A DNA stretch of 64,000 nt, from assembly GCA_016165875.1 (NCBI GenBank), contig JABBOT010000004.1:5463351-5527350 (forward strand), written 5' to 3'. The notes below the pieces were generated by a model that ran no database searches, was not told the DNA's origin, and saw only the letters and a list, made by a program, of their open reading frames with translations. Below are positions 32,969-47,100 of the stretch, piece after piece. Source of the stretch: Acanthopleura granulata (taxonomy: Eukaryota > Mollusca > Polyplacophora > Chitonida > Chitonidae). Each line of letters opens with the position of its first letter. The stretch's first letter is position 1. Both the position numbers and the translations under genes were made by a program.

Positions 32969-34928
32969 GTGAACACACTAAAAACATGAGCATATGACAT
33001 GCATATAGATAGCCGCCTGTACATGACTTCAGGCCTTCGCAATGTAGCGCTCCGCAAACTTCAATCGTGAATCTGACTACTAACACGGAAAGTGACTATA
33101 TACACTGCAAAAAAAGTATGAAAAAGATTGGAATTTTACAGCATAAACTCATGTAAACTGGAACGGTGAATTCATGTGTAAAAACAACGCCGCAACTTTT
33201 GGTGTTAGTTTACACTCTATTCTGTAGGGTTATAAGATATGGTGCAAATGTTCATCACAAATTGTAAAATTTGTAAAATTTGTAAATTTACAAATGTAGT
33301 GCCCGTATCTTAATTCTTCACGTACAAGAGGTGTTACTAAATAGGTGAATATTTGTCTCTACGGTAACGTGTAAATATACATTAAAAATTATTGGTTGCA
33401 AAATTGCCAACACTTTGACTGTAAAACTACACCATTTTCTTGTGAATTCAGAAATATGCAATGGTTAAGCCTTAATTAACTGTCAATCCTGTCAAAAATC
33501 TTTTATCATCCTAATTAGTTCTGCTAACATACAATCCATAAGCGTCGCTAGAAATTTCTTGCAGGGGGTGGATTATGCCAGCACAATTTATCCCAGACCC
33601 TAGATGGCTGGAGAGGCATCTTGACCTACAGAGATTGGCTAGATAAGGAAATGTTCTGGGGCTGAGGAACGTTATGTATATTTTGCGGTGGGGTAAGGGA
33701 AGATTAGGGGTGGTGGGGGTGGGGGGAAGCAGCTATACTCGCATCCCAACCCACTATGCAAGCGCCCTGGGGCCGCGGAATCGTTGCTATTTCAGACAGC
33801 GTCTTATATTACGATGTCTGGTGACTAAAATCACAACATGAAGCCGGGTTCAATATTGGTTCTTTTTGTTTGTTAGCTGGGGTAGCTGAACCACTATTCC
33901 TGACCATATATGTCAGGAACGATTTACCAGTCCAATGTATACTGTTGCTGTAAATGACACAAATTCGTTTGATGGCTACATGTATGGAAACAGTTGTAAT
34001 CAACATGTAGATAAAAAATATGACCTGCACATGACCCATATGATTGCTGGAGTGCTTGTGTACTAAGTATAACGATAAAATGAAACAATGTGTTTCCTTA
34101 ATACATAATGAGCATAACTGCGTGGAAGTTGATCACAGCAATACGATGGTTTTATCGCACTGTCACATCTTTATACTCGAAGAAATATCAAATCTACACT
34201 GAAAACTCTCGTCTTCATAAAACAAAAATGAACTTGAGAAATAACACGTTACAAGTGTGGGATTTTAAACCCTTCGGTCGCCATCGTTCTAGCCTCTCTA
34301 GGTGGGATTGCTGCCAATTTGGTCTACATATATAGGGCTTTATATAATTTTGCATTTAGGTTTCCCATTTTAATTCTTCTCTAAACCGTTAGTTCATGTT
34401 GCGAAGCTAGAAGTTTAATAAGCAAGGTGGCCGAGTCCATCAAATGATCGAAGGTATTTTTATTTTTTCGCATAATAAAACTTTAATGCGCTCTAGATAG
34501 ACATAATAAGATACGAGGGACTGAGCAGCACTCAACAAAGGGGGTAGCGCACAAGTGCCAAAAATGGGTTTGGTGTGTGTTTTTGTGTCCGGCGGTCCAG
34601 CTGTAAGTCTACTTCTTGAAGTCCGCAAGTCATGTAAGACCATTTAGCTTTATTTTTTGTGGCCCCCAATATTGGTAAGACAGGCGGTTTTCTATTAACA
34701 AATATCGAATTGCACCCGTCTTTCCCTCTTGATAAATATTGCCCCGTCCCCGTAGGCTGAAAATATTTGATTATCGACACCACGTACACTAAAATGGTAA
34801 ACGATCTGGAAACAGATTTTATTCATCCGCTTAGAACATTCATCGCGTGTTTTCGTCATCAATGAAAACTGCTGACTGCTTCTCTTTGCATGAATCCGTC
34901 CTAATTTTTATATTTTCTATATTTTCTC

Positions 34929-35045
34929 TGTTCTTTGGTGGTTTGTGTTATTTGTTGGTTTTGGAAACTTGCGATTATTGACCCGGAACGCCCTCTTTGG
35001 TTGACGGCCGGTACACGAATGTCGGTTTCGACGCGTATGTTTACA
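34929..35045 (+). pseudogene. Decayed copy of the GT-A-like exon 2 and its intron edge
   Basis: TTCTTTGGTGGTTTGTGTTA, then TTTGTTGGTTTTGGAAACTT, matches the intron end and exon start at 26357-26395. The match resumes strongly at GTTGACGGCCGGTACACGAA and TGTCGGTTTCGACG (parent 26421-26456). The acceptor AG of the parent (26387-26388) is GG here, and the exon has a net 2-base difference, so this copy cannot be spliced or read normally. It keeps TAT where the parent has the TAG stop. Confidence 0.7.
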
Positions 35046-35059
35046 TCACATCTGCTATT

Positions 35060-35107
35060 CAGGAAAAAGAAACAAAAAAAAAAACAAAAAACAAAAAACA
35101 AAAAAAG
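35060..35107 (+). repeat. A-rich low-complexity run
   Basis: About 48 bases of A interrupted by single C or G, directly after the decayed exon copy. It could be a degraded tail, but the copy retains intron sequence, which argues against retrocopying. Confidence 0.7.
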
Positions 35108-38100
35108 AACTGTCATCTAAAGCTCGTGTATACATAACATCTGTATCGAACAAAGAATTAACGAAACATATTTATATATACAAAATTACATAGTTACATT
35201 TGCATTAAAAATGTAACAAATATGTTGTTTAACTGGGGATGAAGGCGAGGTTTACGCTAAAGTAGATTACTTCCCTTGCCTCAAGCTGAACCTCGCCTCC
35301 TGATCGGCCATGGTTTTAAATCTAATCGGGCAAAGATGTAGCTACAAACATGCTTTGTCGCCTTTCTTTTGACCAACTTTTATGTCCACCATTTCCCCTT
35401 CATCCCTACCTTCACAACCCGTTTGGGGCCCTGTTGTTGATAGGCTCTGATCTTACCCGACAGTGCGCATGTTCTGTTCGATAATAATTTTAGGTCAAGG
35501 TGACAACAGATCTCTGAGCACGGGAAATAAATCCAGTGTATCAATACATCATGTCATCTGCAGAGGAGAAAGGCGTAATTCCAATTCCTGACGTCACAGG
35601 AACTTGCCACGCGCGCGCACATGTGACCTTATTTTCGAGCAATAGTACTGAGAAGGCATGTGACAAAAATTATGACACCAGTTGCTGGTTGGCACTTTTA
35701 AGACTTTGCTCGCTCCCCGCAAAAACTTGATACATGTTGCTGAGCAGGAAGTTATGTTCTCAAGAGAGGGTAAGATTTGGAAGAAATTTTTGAAACCCTG
35801 TTGCGTCATGCTTCCCAGTTAGTGAGTTGCTAAGTTTAAAACGTAACGATCGTTGCACGTTTGACGTCGAAAGTAAGCCGGGAAAGCCGAAAAGGCTGCA
35901 TGTACTGTGCAATTTTTTAGTAGAAGAAGTTGTCATGCAAAAGTATTTTGTGCTATTATTTTCTACCTCTGATGAAGAAAAAGTACCGTTACTAATTGAA
36001 GGATGGCAAATTTCTTGAATCCATCTAGAATTGTCGAAGATTTATTTGTCTAGAGTTATTTAAATGTGTTGAAAGTCCTAACCTCAGCATTTGTCACAAA
36101 AACTGGCGAATTTAGGTAACATCATTTTCTTTAAAATTTATGAGAATCCAGCGGCATGAAATTAAGTCAGATGTGAAAGCTTCCAAAGTTCGGCTTTACG
36201 CCAGAATATATTTGAGTGTTTTCGAGCATAACCGAAACGGAAAGAGGCATCACTCCTCTTGTAGACTTGTTTAAGGTATAACATTCTACCAGGCAGTTTA
36301 TATTTAGATCAAGAGAAAAGTACCAAAAGGCCTTTGGTGGTGCGATGGTGAGGTTTGGGTTCTGTGTGATTTCCAGCAGTATTTACTCACTAAGATATAA
36401 ACCTGACCAGAGTAACGTGAGTGAAGAAATCTTGAGCGTACATGTAGCTAAGAAGTTAGATCAAAATTTTAAAGTGAATTTCATCCCTAAGTCAAATGTA
36501 ATGAAAATCCAAATATGAAAGTTCTGAGTGTTTTAAATCCACAGGTCGGCCTGTGTTTTTGTTTTAATCTTACTTGACATTATGGTTGGAGATACATAAC
36601 TATTTATTGTGAAATACCAACTACCCTTCATCAGTCAAGACAGCGAGAACGGTCAATAAAATAAAATAAGTTTATAAGCATAAACCTTTGGCATCTATGA
36701 TGTTTGACTCAATGAACATATGTCAGAAACTGCATAAAAAATAGACTGGTTGTAAAAATTGTTTTCATAATTTCTGTGTTAGATTAAATTTTGTTGCTTG
36801 CTGCTTGCATGTACCTTACTGATTTCAAACTCAATCTATCCATTTACAGTGGTTCACACACAAAAGTCATAACTACTAGTATCACTTGACAGCAACATAC
36901 TACTTTTATGCTAATGACAAAGCTGTTCAAGTGACATCCAGGCACATGTTTGGTAGATGATAACTGATCTTCAAGACCTGATTAAAAGAGAATCCTTGTG
37001 AGGTTCTTTTTTTAGTGCAGCCAGTGCTGGAACTTAACACTTGCCTGCTTGCCATGGGCAAATGAAAATACATGAGGGCAAGCAGCCCTTATGAACAAGC
37101 AAAGCCTGTAAACAACACACTGCAAAACCATTCTGCATTATTTCATTTTTCATTCATCACTGATTTCATATTGGAATTTTACTGTGATTGTGACTAAATA
37201 TGCATAATTACCATGCAAAGCAACATGATATTGTCATCAACTGGCAACTAGGTAACTGTTCATGTAATTGAGGAATTGCACTTATAGCGATCACGTAGCA
37301 AGCCCTGCAGAGCAAGATGTTTTGTTTCCAAATTGCATGTCTGTCTAGGTGGGGAATATAGTATAATTTTAATGGGCATGTGCTTTTTTCAGAAATTTCT
37401 TTGGCAAGTGAACTCTTGTGATGGCAAACAGTTTTTGAAAATCACTTGCCTTCAGGGCAACCGTCTCAAACAGTATGGTTCCAGTTCAGATGAGACATAA
37501 TTTTGTAATGTGGTTATACTGATACAGTCTCATTCAGAAGGGTCATATTGTTGTATCAGCACTAAATATGGTTTCTGTAGCACCAATGAGAATATTTCCT
37601 GAGAGTTTCATGAAACTAAAACTGGTGGTATACCAAAGTTATTGATGGAATATTTGGTCATCAAACCTACATATCTCACTAGGACAGGTTTGAAAACCTG
37701 GGCATGTATATAAGCCCAGTGTTTTGTGTAGCCAATTTCTTGGCTAAATCAAATCAGAAATTGGAAAACTCAATTTTTTCATCACCAATGTATGTAAAAT
37801 GTATCTAAAACTCATTTATTTGATCAAATTTAACTGGTTTTGGTATTATTGATGAAAGAAACTATACGGAGAGCCTCAGACTACATAACGTTTCTTCAGG
37901 TTGTATGTTGATAAAAATGTGAATTGTGATAATTACCAGTTGAGATTTTTTCTTTTTGCTATTTCCCCCAGCATACCACAGAATTGTTCACTTCAAGTTC
38001 CTGTCTTTGAATGTGTTCATATCTTCTTGCAGTCTCACTTATGCTTTTATGTCTGATTTTTTTCAGTATATTTCATGATGTTTATTGTTGTAGAGAATTA

Positions 38101-38195
38101 AATCATTGCCACATCTTATATACATAAACTAGTCCATTTTAGGAAACAGTTTTAATGTTTCAGAATCTGACCTGTTTCAGAGATACTTATTATAG

Positions 38196-41100
38196 ATGAG
38201 TTCATCCAAACATTACCCAAAGCTGAAGAACAGGAATGTTCCCACTAAAGTTCGTCGACGCCAGTCTGACGCTAAGTGGAGAGCAAGTGTCCAAAGCTAC
38301 TATGAATCCCTCAAGTTGATTATTCCAGAATCACGCAGATGTAATAAAAGGAAGCTGTCAAAGGTAAAAATCCCGTCATTATTCACACTCTCGTAACATT
38401 TCAGACCTACTCATCATGTTCTACGGCACATGAGAGGTAACCTGAGAAGTAAATCAGTGCTAACATACATATGAGTTTACATACCCGTCATATATCTTTA
38501 ATGCAGTGGGGTCATCCTTGAAAGATTCTTTGGGTTAACACAGTTCTACAGGAAATATAATATCGGGAAATTATACATTGTACTAATGTTAAATCATTTC
38601 AGAATATATATGTGTCAGTGTTCATATTAAGGTAATTTGCACCTTTTGTTTGTTCAGTGATCCAGTCAAGCCTTATTACTAGTGTTTGCCAAGATGGATG
38701 GGTGATTACAGAACTTGCATATCAGCTGTGTTACAATCATTTTCTTCAGAATCTTTTGGATATTAAATCTTACATATATATTGTCTGACTCTCATGTTTG
38801 TGTCTGTTGTAGGCTGTGATTCTGCAAGAAGTAGAATGCCATATTATGTACTTAGAGGATGTCCTAACCACTTTATTGGAAGAGAAAGGTTAGGTTATGA
38901 AGCCTTTATCTTTTGCAAATGGTATGTGTAATTTTCAGCATTAAAGGAGGAGAAAACAAAAGCCTGAGACCTTTTACTGCTCACCCATTGGCTTTCTGTG
39001 ACTTCACTCATACTTTATCGTAACATAATAAACTGTCAAAATTGACATTGATCAGGCCTGTTCTAGGAGACCACCATTTTATTTTGCATCATGATATAAC
39101 TAGAGAACTCTAGTGTATTAAATCTTCAAAACAAATTTGACGGAGCAACTGGGCAGAAAGAAAGCAGTTTGAATGTTTTCCATGGTGTTAAATCCTTCAT
39201 GCCCAAAGTGCATCTACATTGTCATCCAAATTGCTGTTTTTTACATTAAATGCTGCACTCAAAAACTTTTCACTTATATGAAGGTTGTCAGGTTTTGAGG
39301 TGGAGATAACCTGAGTGCCATGGAATAAACCATTGCCCTTTGGCAGCTGCCTGGCAAGCCTTCTAACTTACATTTAAGGCTGTTGTCAAAGCATTGAGAG
39401 GGTTTGTGACGTCATTGGTCAAGGGCCTGGTACTCTCAGTCAGCCAGTTTTTTAACTATTTGAGCCAGGGAAGCCCCATCTGTTTATCAGAGAAATGACA
39501 TCTACATATGTGCATGGAGTCATATATTCATGGGTACACTCACGTTTCACCAAGATTACTGACCTGCTATTCACGGTACTGGTTTGTACTTTTAAGAGAA
39601 GCAATTTTGTCTGTTGGTGCAGACCATTCAATTACATTATGTCTACTATTTGAAAATAGTCTTTTCATCCTACCTCTTAGTCAACCCTTAATAATTACCA
39701 AATATGCCTGTATGTACTAAATATTAATATTAGATACCATTCATTTTTGTTTCAGAAAAACAAATATATCATGGTTTAATTATTCCCTCAAAGATATCTC
39801 CAGGCACCATTCAGGAGATTAAAGATGAATTTGTACTGAAATATCAACCACAACTCCAACATATGTAAGTTTAGTGATTTGTTATTCACCCATTTTTATA
39901 TACTTGTCAGAATCAGTATGTTCAGTATGTCAATTTATCAGTTGCAATTTGAGATAAATTGATGAAGGCTGAATGGATATGAAATGCATGTTAACTGGTA
40001 CATGCGACTGTATTATTCCTCTCAAAGATTGAAGGGTGACATTATTTACTTGATTTTTCGATGTGATCAAACTTAATGTGCACTTAGTAGTGTAGGCTTG
40101 ATGTGTTGAGTTTTTGGTGTTGATGTGTTTGGCAAGTAATAAGCATGAGAGACAGCAGAATAGAGGCAACAAGTTTTAAGAAACAGACTATGGTTTCAGT
40201 ACTTTTGAATGGTTTTGTCATTTTATAAGCACATTTTGTAACATACATATATGATCTGTTTTTGGCTTAATTATCTTCCATGCTTTGTAGACCCAAGTCT
40301 AAGAAAATGAAAACAGGAAAGCAGCAGAGTGAGTGCTGCTCATCCCCCAAGTGTGAATCTAGTGTGCCACAATCAGCACCATCTGAACCAGACAAGATCA
40401 TCTGTACACTTCTCCAAGGGGACCAATATTACTACGTCAGCAGCAGTACCCTCTGTCTTCAGAGAGCCACACCAACTTCAGGAAGAGTAACAGGACCTTA
40501 TTTCAGCAGCCAGGATGTACTTACCAACTCCAAGATGCCTGCTTCCCCCAATGTCCATTCAACATCTTCTTCATCATCAGTCATAGCTAATTCAGGCATG
40601 TCTTTCAAAGAGATTGTAACTAGAGATTTTGCAAACTCAGATGAGAAAAAGCCAGAGGTGTTTCTTCCTCAGATGACTCCAAACAAGAATGATTCTGAAT
40701 CGGATAATACCAGTCAGTGTAGCCCACGGGATTCTGCAGCTATGACGTCTTCCACCCACAGCCATCCAGCCTTCCTTACACCCTCCAAGGCCACTAGAAA
40801 GGTATATACCTTTCTTGCACAAACCCACTTTTGCCAGTGTGTATAAAAACAAGGATTTTATTTCGTGAGCTTTGACATGGAGAATGATAACAGCCAATGT
40901 GTTTAAATAAATTTATGCACAGAAAACCTTTACAGGTGGCTGTTGATAATTTATGTAGCACTTCATCTTTGGAAACTTAAGCGTGGGAGAAAAAAGTATT
41001 GGGGTATAAATGAAATTATCTAATGTGTTTTGAATGGTATAAGTGTCTAACATTTGTAAACAATTTCTTTCACAGTTGCCTTTTGATGTTGGAAGCCCAA

Positions 41101-44100
41101 TGTCATTAAATTCTCCCAGCTTAAGGCCCTTTCCAGGCTCTCCTGTGACACCGATTCCAAAAGAGCCCCTTTTCCATTTCCAGGTATGTTAATTGCTGTT
41201 TTAGTATGAAGATAAGTATTTGTTTTTTTTTTTTAGCTGTGTGGTCATGATCAAGTGTTCACGTCAAATATTTTCTGCTTGGAATTTATGGGCGGATTGT
41301 TCGATATTATTGTAGTAGCTAATCTAGTTTCATAATACGTTATTCATACATTTGACCATTGGAATAGTTTGGGGATAACTTCATGGAGGTGCCATCAACT
41401 CCAACACTGAAATCAGAGGATATCGTACTTGCAAGACGGGACGATACCAGCAGTCTTTTGTGTACTGAATCCATCGACACCATGACACTGGGTGATGAGA
41501 CTGAATGGTTTAAAGAACAAAGTATACTGTAAGTGCAATGAAATATAAAGGCCTGGCAAAAGTTACGTTAATCTATTATTAGATGACAAAGGATTATTAT
41601 TACAATCCTTACACATGTGAATACATTATATTGGCATATAAGTTGTAATAGTGTAAAAATATTATCCTGTGAATGGTGGAAATTTTAAAGAAGGTATAGA
41701 GATTTAATGAATTACTGTGTAAGTATGTGCCAGATGTAATTAAATTAGATTTTATTGCCCAGTTAAATGGACAAATGGGGTGTTGGCAGTTTTCTCTCCC
41801 AACCAGTGTCGTTGCAGTGATTTAAGACTTAAGGATTTAGTATTGCCACTTCAGACATGTTGCATTGAACAGTTTCATTATGACGTAAATAATGTCTTTC
41901 TCATTGAAATTTCGCGCTCTAGAAGAATCTTCAGTGGCACTAAAAGGATGAAATATGTCCTACTTCGAACTTCTGTCGGTATTCAATTGTATGTATTATA
42001 TATATATATATACATACACAAAAACTTTTAAATTTTTAGTGGCCTCAAAAACCAAATCCATCAGGGAGATCTGCAGTTAACACCGAGTGCAGATAACAAG
42101 ACAGAAATCTCATGCTGTCCTACAGAGCAACAGCTCCAAGATAGGTAGGGAGTTAGTCCCCTTGATCCTCTCTAGTATATGACATTGTGATTTACATGTT
42201 CCAGGATTAAGTAATATTACTGCTCCAGCCAAAAATGTGACAAGTTTGTACCTAGAAATAAGAGATTGCAGCATGGCAGATAGATAAAGATGTTGAGCGT
42301 TCAGTTGTCTATGGAACAGCATAGTAAACTTCTTTTTTCAGAATAGACATTCATGCTAAAGTACATGTATAATCAAGAAAACTTCAATCTGTAAATGGTG
42401 TTAATCAGCATTTAATGTATAATGCCTTGACAAGGGGGTCTTCCTGCCATACCATTCTCTGTTTTGCATTAGTACCTGAACAGTGTGATGACTTCATTTG
42501 GTCTATAATATACAGTACTGTCAAATGCCAAAGATGATGGCTAAGAATTAAGTGTGTTAAATAATAACCAGCAACAGGTGTCGATTTAAGTTAGGTTTGA
42601 GGTGGAACTTGTCCCTTTCTTCTTTTAGCAATTCACAAAACCACTTTGGCTTTAAAACCATATTTTTATTCTTAACTCCTGGTGTAAAATATTATCTCCT
42701 AGGTTTTAACTGATAGATATAATGTATTTTAATGAGATGCATTGAGGAAGGAATACAGTGAAACCTGTACAAAATGTCGGTTTCTACAGGTGTCTGGTAT
42801 ATTTTCACATACTTCATCGTTTTTACTTAGAAAAAAAGGAGAGAAAGCAAATGTACAGCCAATGTAACTTTATTTAAACTTTGCAGAATTGTTCATGGTT
42901 TGGATTAACTAAAAACTTGATCAAGGTCAGTGTCACAAGGGCATGGATGCAGAACGGGTATAGTGGTCATCTTTGTCGCTGAAAATTGTTAGCTTGAATA
43001 TCATACTCAGCAAAGAAATGTTAAGCAAACTGTTATCAGCAGGAATGTTGTCTGTTAACATTGCTTTGCCATTGCTTCGGCTTATTGTATAGCTTTGTTG
43101 CCTGGATTATTACCAGCAGGAGGGGCACAACTAGACACATGCTGCGAAAATGTTGGTGCAAAATGGGAGTGACTAATAAGCACGGTCAGTGTTCAGAGTT
43201 GACATATTCTGGTATATCAGGGTTGGACTGTATGTGTTTTAAATGGACAAAAAAGTGGAGAGCAAGTAGTGGTATATTGAAGGTCTGGATTTCACTGTAT
43301 TAAATGAAAATGAAGCATCTGTGTTTCATTTTAAGTATGTAAGTGTGCATGTGCTACAATACTTGTTTGTATTTCTTAAATTATTGGGACACTGGGACAT
43401 TCATCTGTTTCTATTATTAGACCCAAAAAGGCTAATGTAAAGAAAAGGAATCTATTTACTGTGGGATCAGACAGTGGTATAACCAGAGTCAAGTATACAA
43501 GAATTGAGGACAAACCAAAGTGTTGCAAGCAGTTAGAAAGGTGAGTTGAACATTAGATTATATTTAATGTTTTTTGTGTCCCCCCTCTTAATGTTTGTGC
43601 ATCCATCAGTCCATTTGTGGTGGGCATTTCTCTGGAATTATTTCGCATAGGATTTTCATGCAAAGTGTGCAGAAGTTAGAAGTTATTTGTCCTCTTGATT
43701 GTTCCTCTGACATCAAACGTGTGTTCCATATCTGGGCTATTGTTTAGCATGGATTTTCAAACTCACACGAAGTGTACAAAATGATGCGTAGTTGACAGGC
43801 TATTTTTTTCACATTTTGATCTGTTTAAGGAGTTGTCTGCCCATGGGTATATTTTCTGAGCCATTGAGTTTTCCTGACTGAGAGCAGATTGATACAATAT
43901 TGCCATTACTTGGCATAGGATTCTCAAACTCACACAAAGTGTGCAAAATGACCAGAACTGGTGCATTGACATGTTATTTTTTCACGTTTTGATCTGTTTT
44001 AGGAGTTGCCCGTCCTTCAGCATATTTTTCTGGCCATTGATATACAAATTTGCTATGCTGGCCTAATTCGGCTAATAGTTGGGACATAACTCAGATATCA

Positions 44101-47100
44101 TATATGGCATATTCACACAAACTGTGCAAGATAACCTGAAGTGGTGCATTGTCACATTATATTTTCTTGTGCACTTGCCAATAGGGCAAAATATATCTCA
44201 TATATGACATGGCAGAAGACTCTCAAACTTACACAGGACCATTGTTCTCAGAGTGGTATAAGTGGCTTGCTTACGATTGCTAAAACCTACCACCATTGAG
44301 ATCAAGGCTAGAAACTGGTTCATTTACGCTACATTCTCCCTGGTTTTAAGTGGGAAAGCTTGTGTCAGTGAAGCTTCTCGTAGTTATTTCACTGTCTGCC
44401 TTCACATTTGCTGAAATACTGCTAGCTAAGGCGTTAAACCCAAGAAACCAACCAACCAACCAAACTTACACATATGACAAACGGATATGGTCTTGAGTAA
44501 TTGGAGGATTTGCAAACTAGAACTGGGTCCTGCCTTGACTTAGTGTTCATCAACACGAACAAGGTGGTAGTGGCTATTTTTCATGCAATGCATTGTTCAT
44601 GTTGCTATTAAGTCCATACCTTTGTGGAGTTAAAGATATGTTGCTTTTTTTATGAGGGGGAGAGTTATTTGCATCTTATATGGACACTCCATTTCTTAAA
44701 AATATATTAATACAGTACAATGGCTAATTATGGCTAATTAGCAACAGCCAAGATTTGTCCATCTTAGCTGTTAGCATTTAGGACAAGAATCTTCTGGGGA
44801 AAAAGGGAAGTGGCAGGGTCATGAAGGGAATGGGAGTGGGAGTAGGGGTGGCGGGGTGCATACACCTCGGACCCCTCCCAATCTTGATTACTTTCTTATT
44901 TATATCTCTCGAATCTTCGTCTCAGTAATCATTGAAATGTACTGTGTCACAGTTTCAAGAAACCCTCATAATTCGAAATAATTTTATTTAAGACAGATTT
45001 CATAGCTCTTGGGTACAAACAGGATAATGTATATGTACTTGTATATCTGTACTGGTGTTCCATACAATAAGTTTTGAATAGCGTAGTGTCAGGTAAATTT
45101 AACATGGTAGACAAATAATCAGTGCTAAAAACACCTTGTATTTCAACATTAGAGTATAATATAATTTTTGGACAAAAAGTATCTGCCTTTTTTTCATGAT
45201 ATATGGTGTTCCTGTATCAGTTTATCTGGTGGATGTTTCACAAGTGTTCCTTATAGTAAAGAAAACTGTCTTATGATATTGTGTCATTTGTTACAGCCTT
45301 TATGGCCAAGAGAATGATATGTTCTCCAGTCCGTTGCCAGTGAATGTTTTATCTATGGCTAGCGATACCAGTGAATGCTCCAATTTTGATGGGTAAGTTA
45401 GGGAATTCCCAAAGGCTTAATTCTTTACCTATGTTGCTCAGTGTTTGCACATGTGCAAGTCCTGAGGCATATATCTTGTTGTATCCTTTATAATTGCTCA
45501 TTAACCAAGAAAAGTTGCATAAGCACAAAATTTGTGTAATGTATCTTTGTTTCTTGCCTTACTAAAATAGACGTTGGCAGAGCCATCCACGTAACAGCTA
45601 GGCTGTAGACTATAGGCAGAAACTGAGGTGACTACAAGCAGCTGTTTTTGTGCCTGTTACATGTGTTACAAGAAATGACTTGTTAATGTGCATTGGTACC
45701 TTGTATTCAATTCCTCTCTTAATATGTCTAGACTACACATACTTATCAAGTGTAATTTTGTCATGTAAAACAATAAACTGTTATATTTTTCTACTTCTCG
45801 TCATCTTCATTTCTTCAACAGCTATTTCTACTTCTACCGCCAAATGTCTGGCGTGTTGGAAAATCACCTGAGTCGAGAAGAGATACGAAGTCCAACTTTT
45901 GCTGAAACCATTTCACAGATGTGGAATGATATGAATGAAGACCAGAAGACAACTTTAGTAACTATTGCAGCATTGGAGAATTCAAATTCCTCCTCTTCAA
46001 CATCAACAGAGCTCAGTGAGGATTTATCTGACATTTATGTCTCACCTATGACCTCAGATACTGATATAATTCAAGGTATTTGTTTCTTTATATTTTCATT
46101 TTTTCTGTGACATATATTACACTGTACTGATTTGAAAACTTTGACGGGCTACTGGCAAGTTGACAGTCATTGTTCCTTAAAACTATTTCAAAACACCCAG
46201 TTGAATTTACCAAAATAGTCTGAGGAGCTAGCACTTGATTAGTTATATGTTCCTTTCTGCTTGATCAATAAACAAGGCTTAAAGTCATATAGGTGCTGCA
46301 CAAGGCAGTGATTTTGTAAGCATCTGACAACCTATAGGACATTTGTCCTGAACATGCCCCTTCAGTGGGTCATTTCAGGGTTTGATGGGTCATAATTCCG
46401 CCAGTACTATTATAACAGTTATTCATTGATGTATAAGGGTTAGTGAAATACATTAGTAGTGACATGTCTGTCATATTTTATTGAAGGTCCTTTCAAATGC
46501 CTTGAATTACATTTACAGGTTTGGAAAGAATAAAAAGAAGTGAAAAGTAGAACTTGAATCCAAAAATGTTATATGTCATACATACATTAATTTATGAGTG
46601 GTGTTCAGTGAAAGACTTAATTGAAAACTTTTCTGTGGTTATTTCTCTAAATATGCCCTTAATTAATAGCGAAGGTGATTCGCCTTCCTTGTTCAATAAC
46701 TCACTTGTTGGACATTAACTTTCTTTTATTCCCAGCGAATATTTAGTTTACTTTTGTGCCTGCTTTACCCAAAGCAAGGACATTTTTTCCAGAAAGTCAG
46801 CGCCGTTTGTGTCCGCAAAACAAGACCAATGTATGACTTCTTTTTTTCAATACAACATGAAGGGTGACATGTGGTGGTGTTTCAATTTAAGTTACATCTA
46901 TTTGAATCTAGTAAAGTATAGAGTGACATCAAAATTATTTGATAACTTTCATTGTTGTGTCTTTTAACTTCCAAATGACAACTTTACGCAAGGCAGTAAA
47001 CTTCTTTAAAACCTTTTTAGAATTTCAGGTTGTTCCCAGTGAGTTACTGCAGACAAATAAAGATGAGAGGACAGAGGAGAAAGCTTTTACAAGCATTCAT

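Larger units (their letters stand above)
29521..38150. other. Long gene-poor stretch
   Basis: I find no gene I can support. Items inside: an (AT)n run at 32949-32968, a GTAAAATTT short repeat at about 33267-33296, a decayed GT-A exon copy at 34929-35045, an A-rich run at 35060-35107 and possible leader sequence of the next gene after about 35,800. A serine/threonine/proline-rich frame at 30906-31084 is noted under rejected items. Confidence 0.4.

Noticed and set aside
34929..35107. Retrocopy (processed pseudogene) with A-rich tail
   Set aside because: Intron sequence upstream of the exon copy is retained, so a DNA-level duplication is more likely; the A-rich run may be coincidental.
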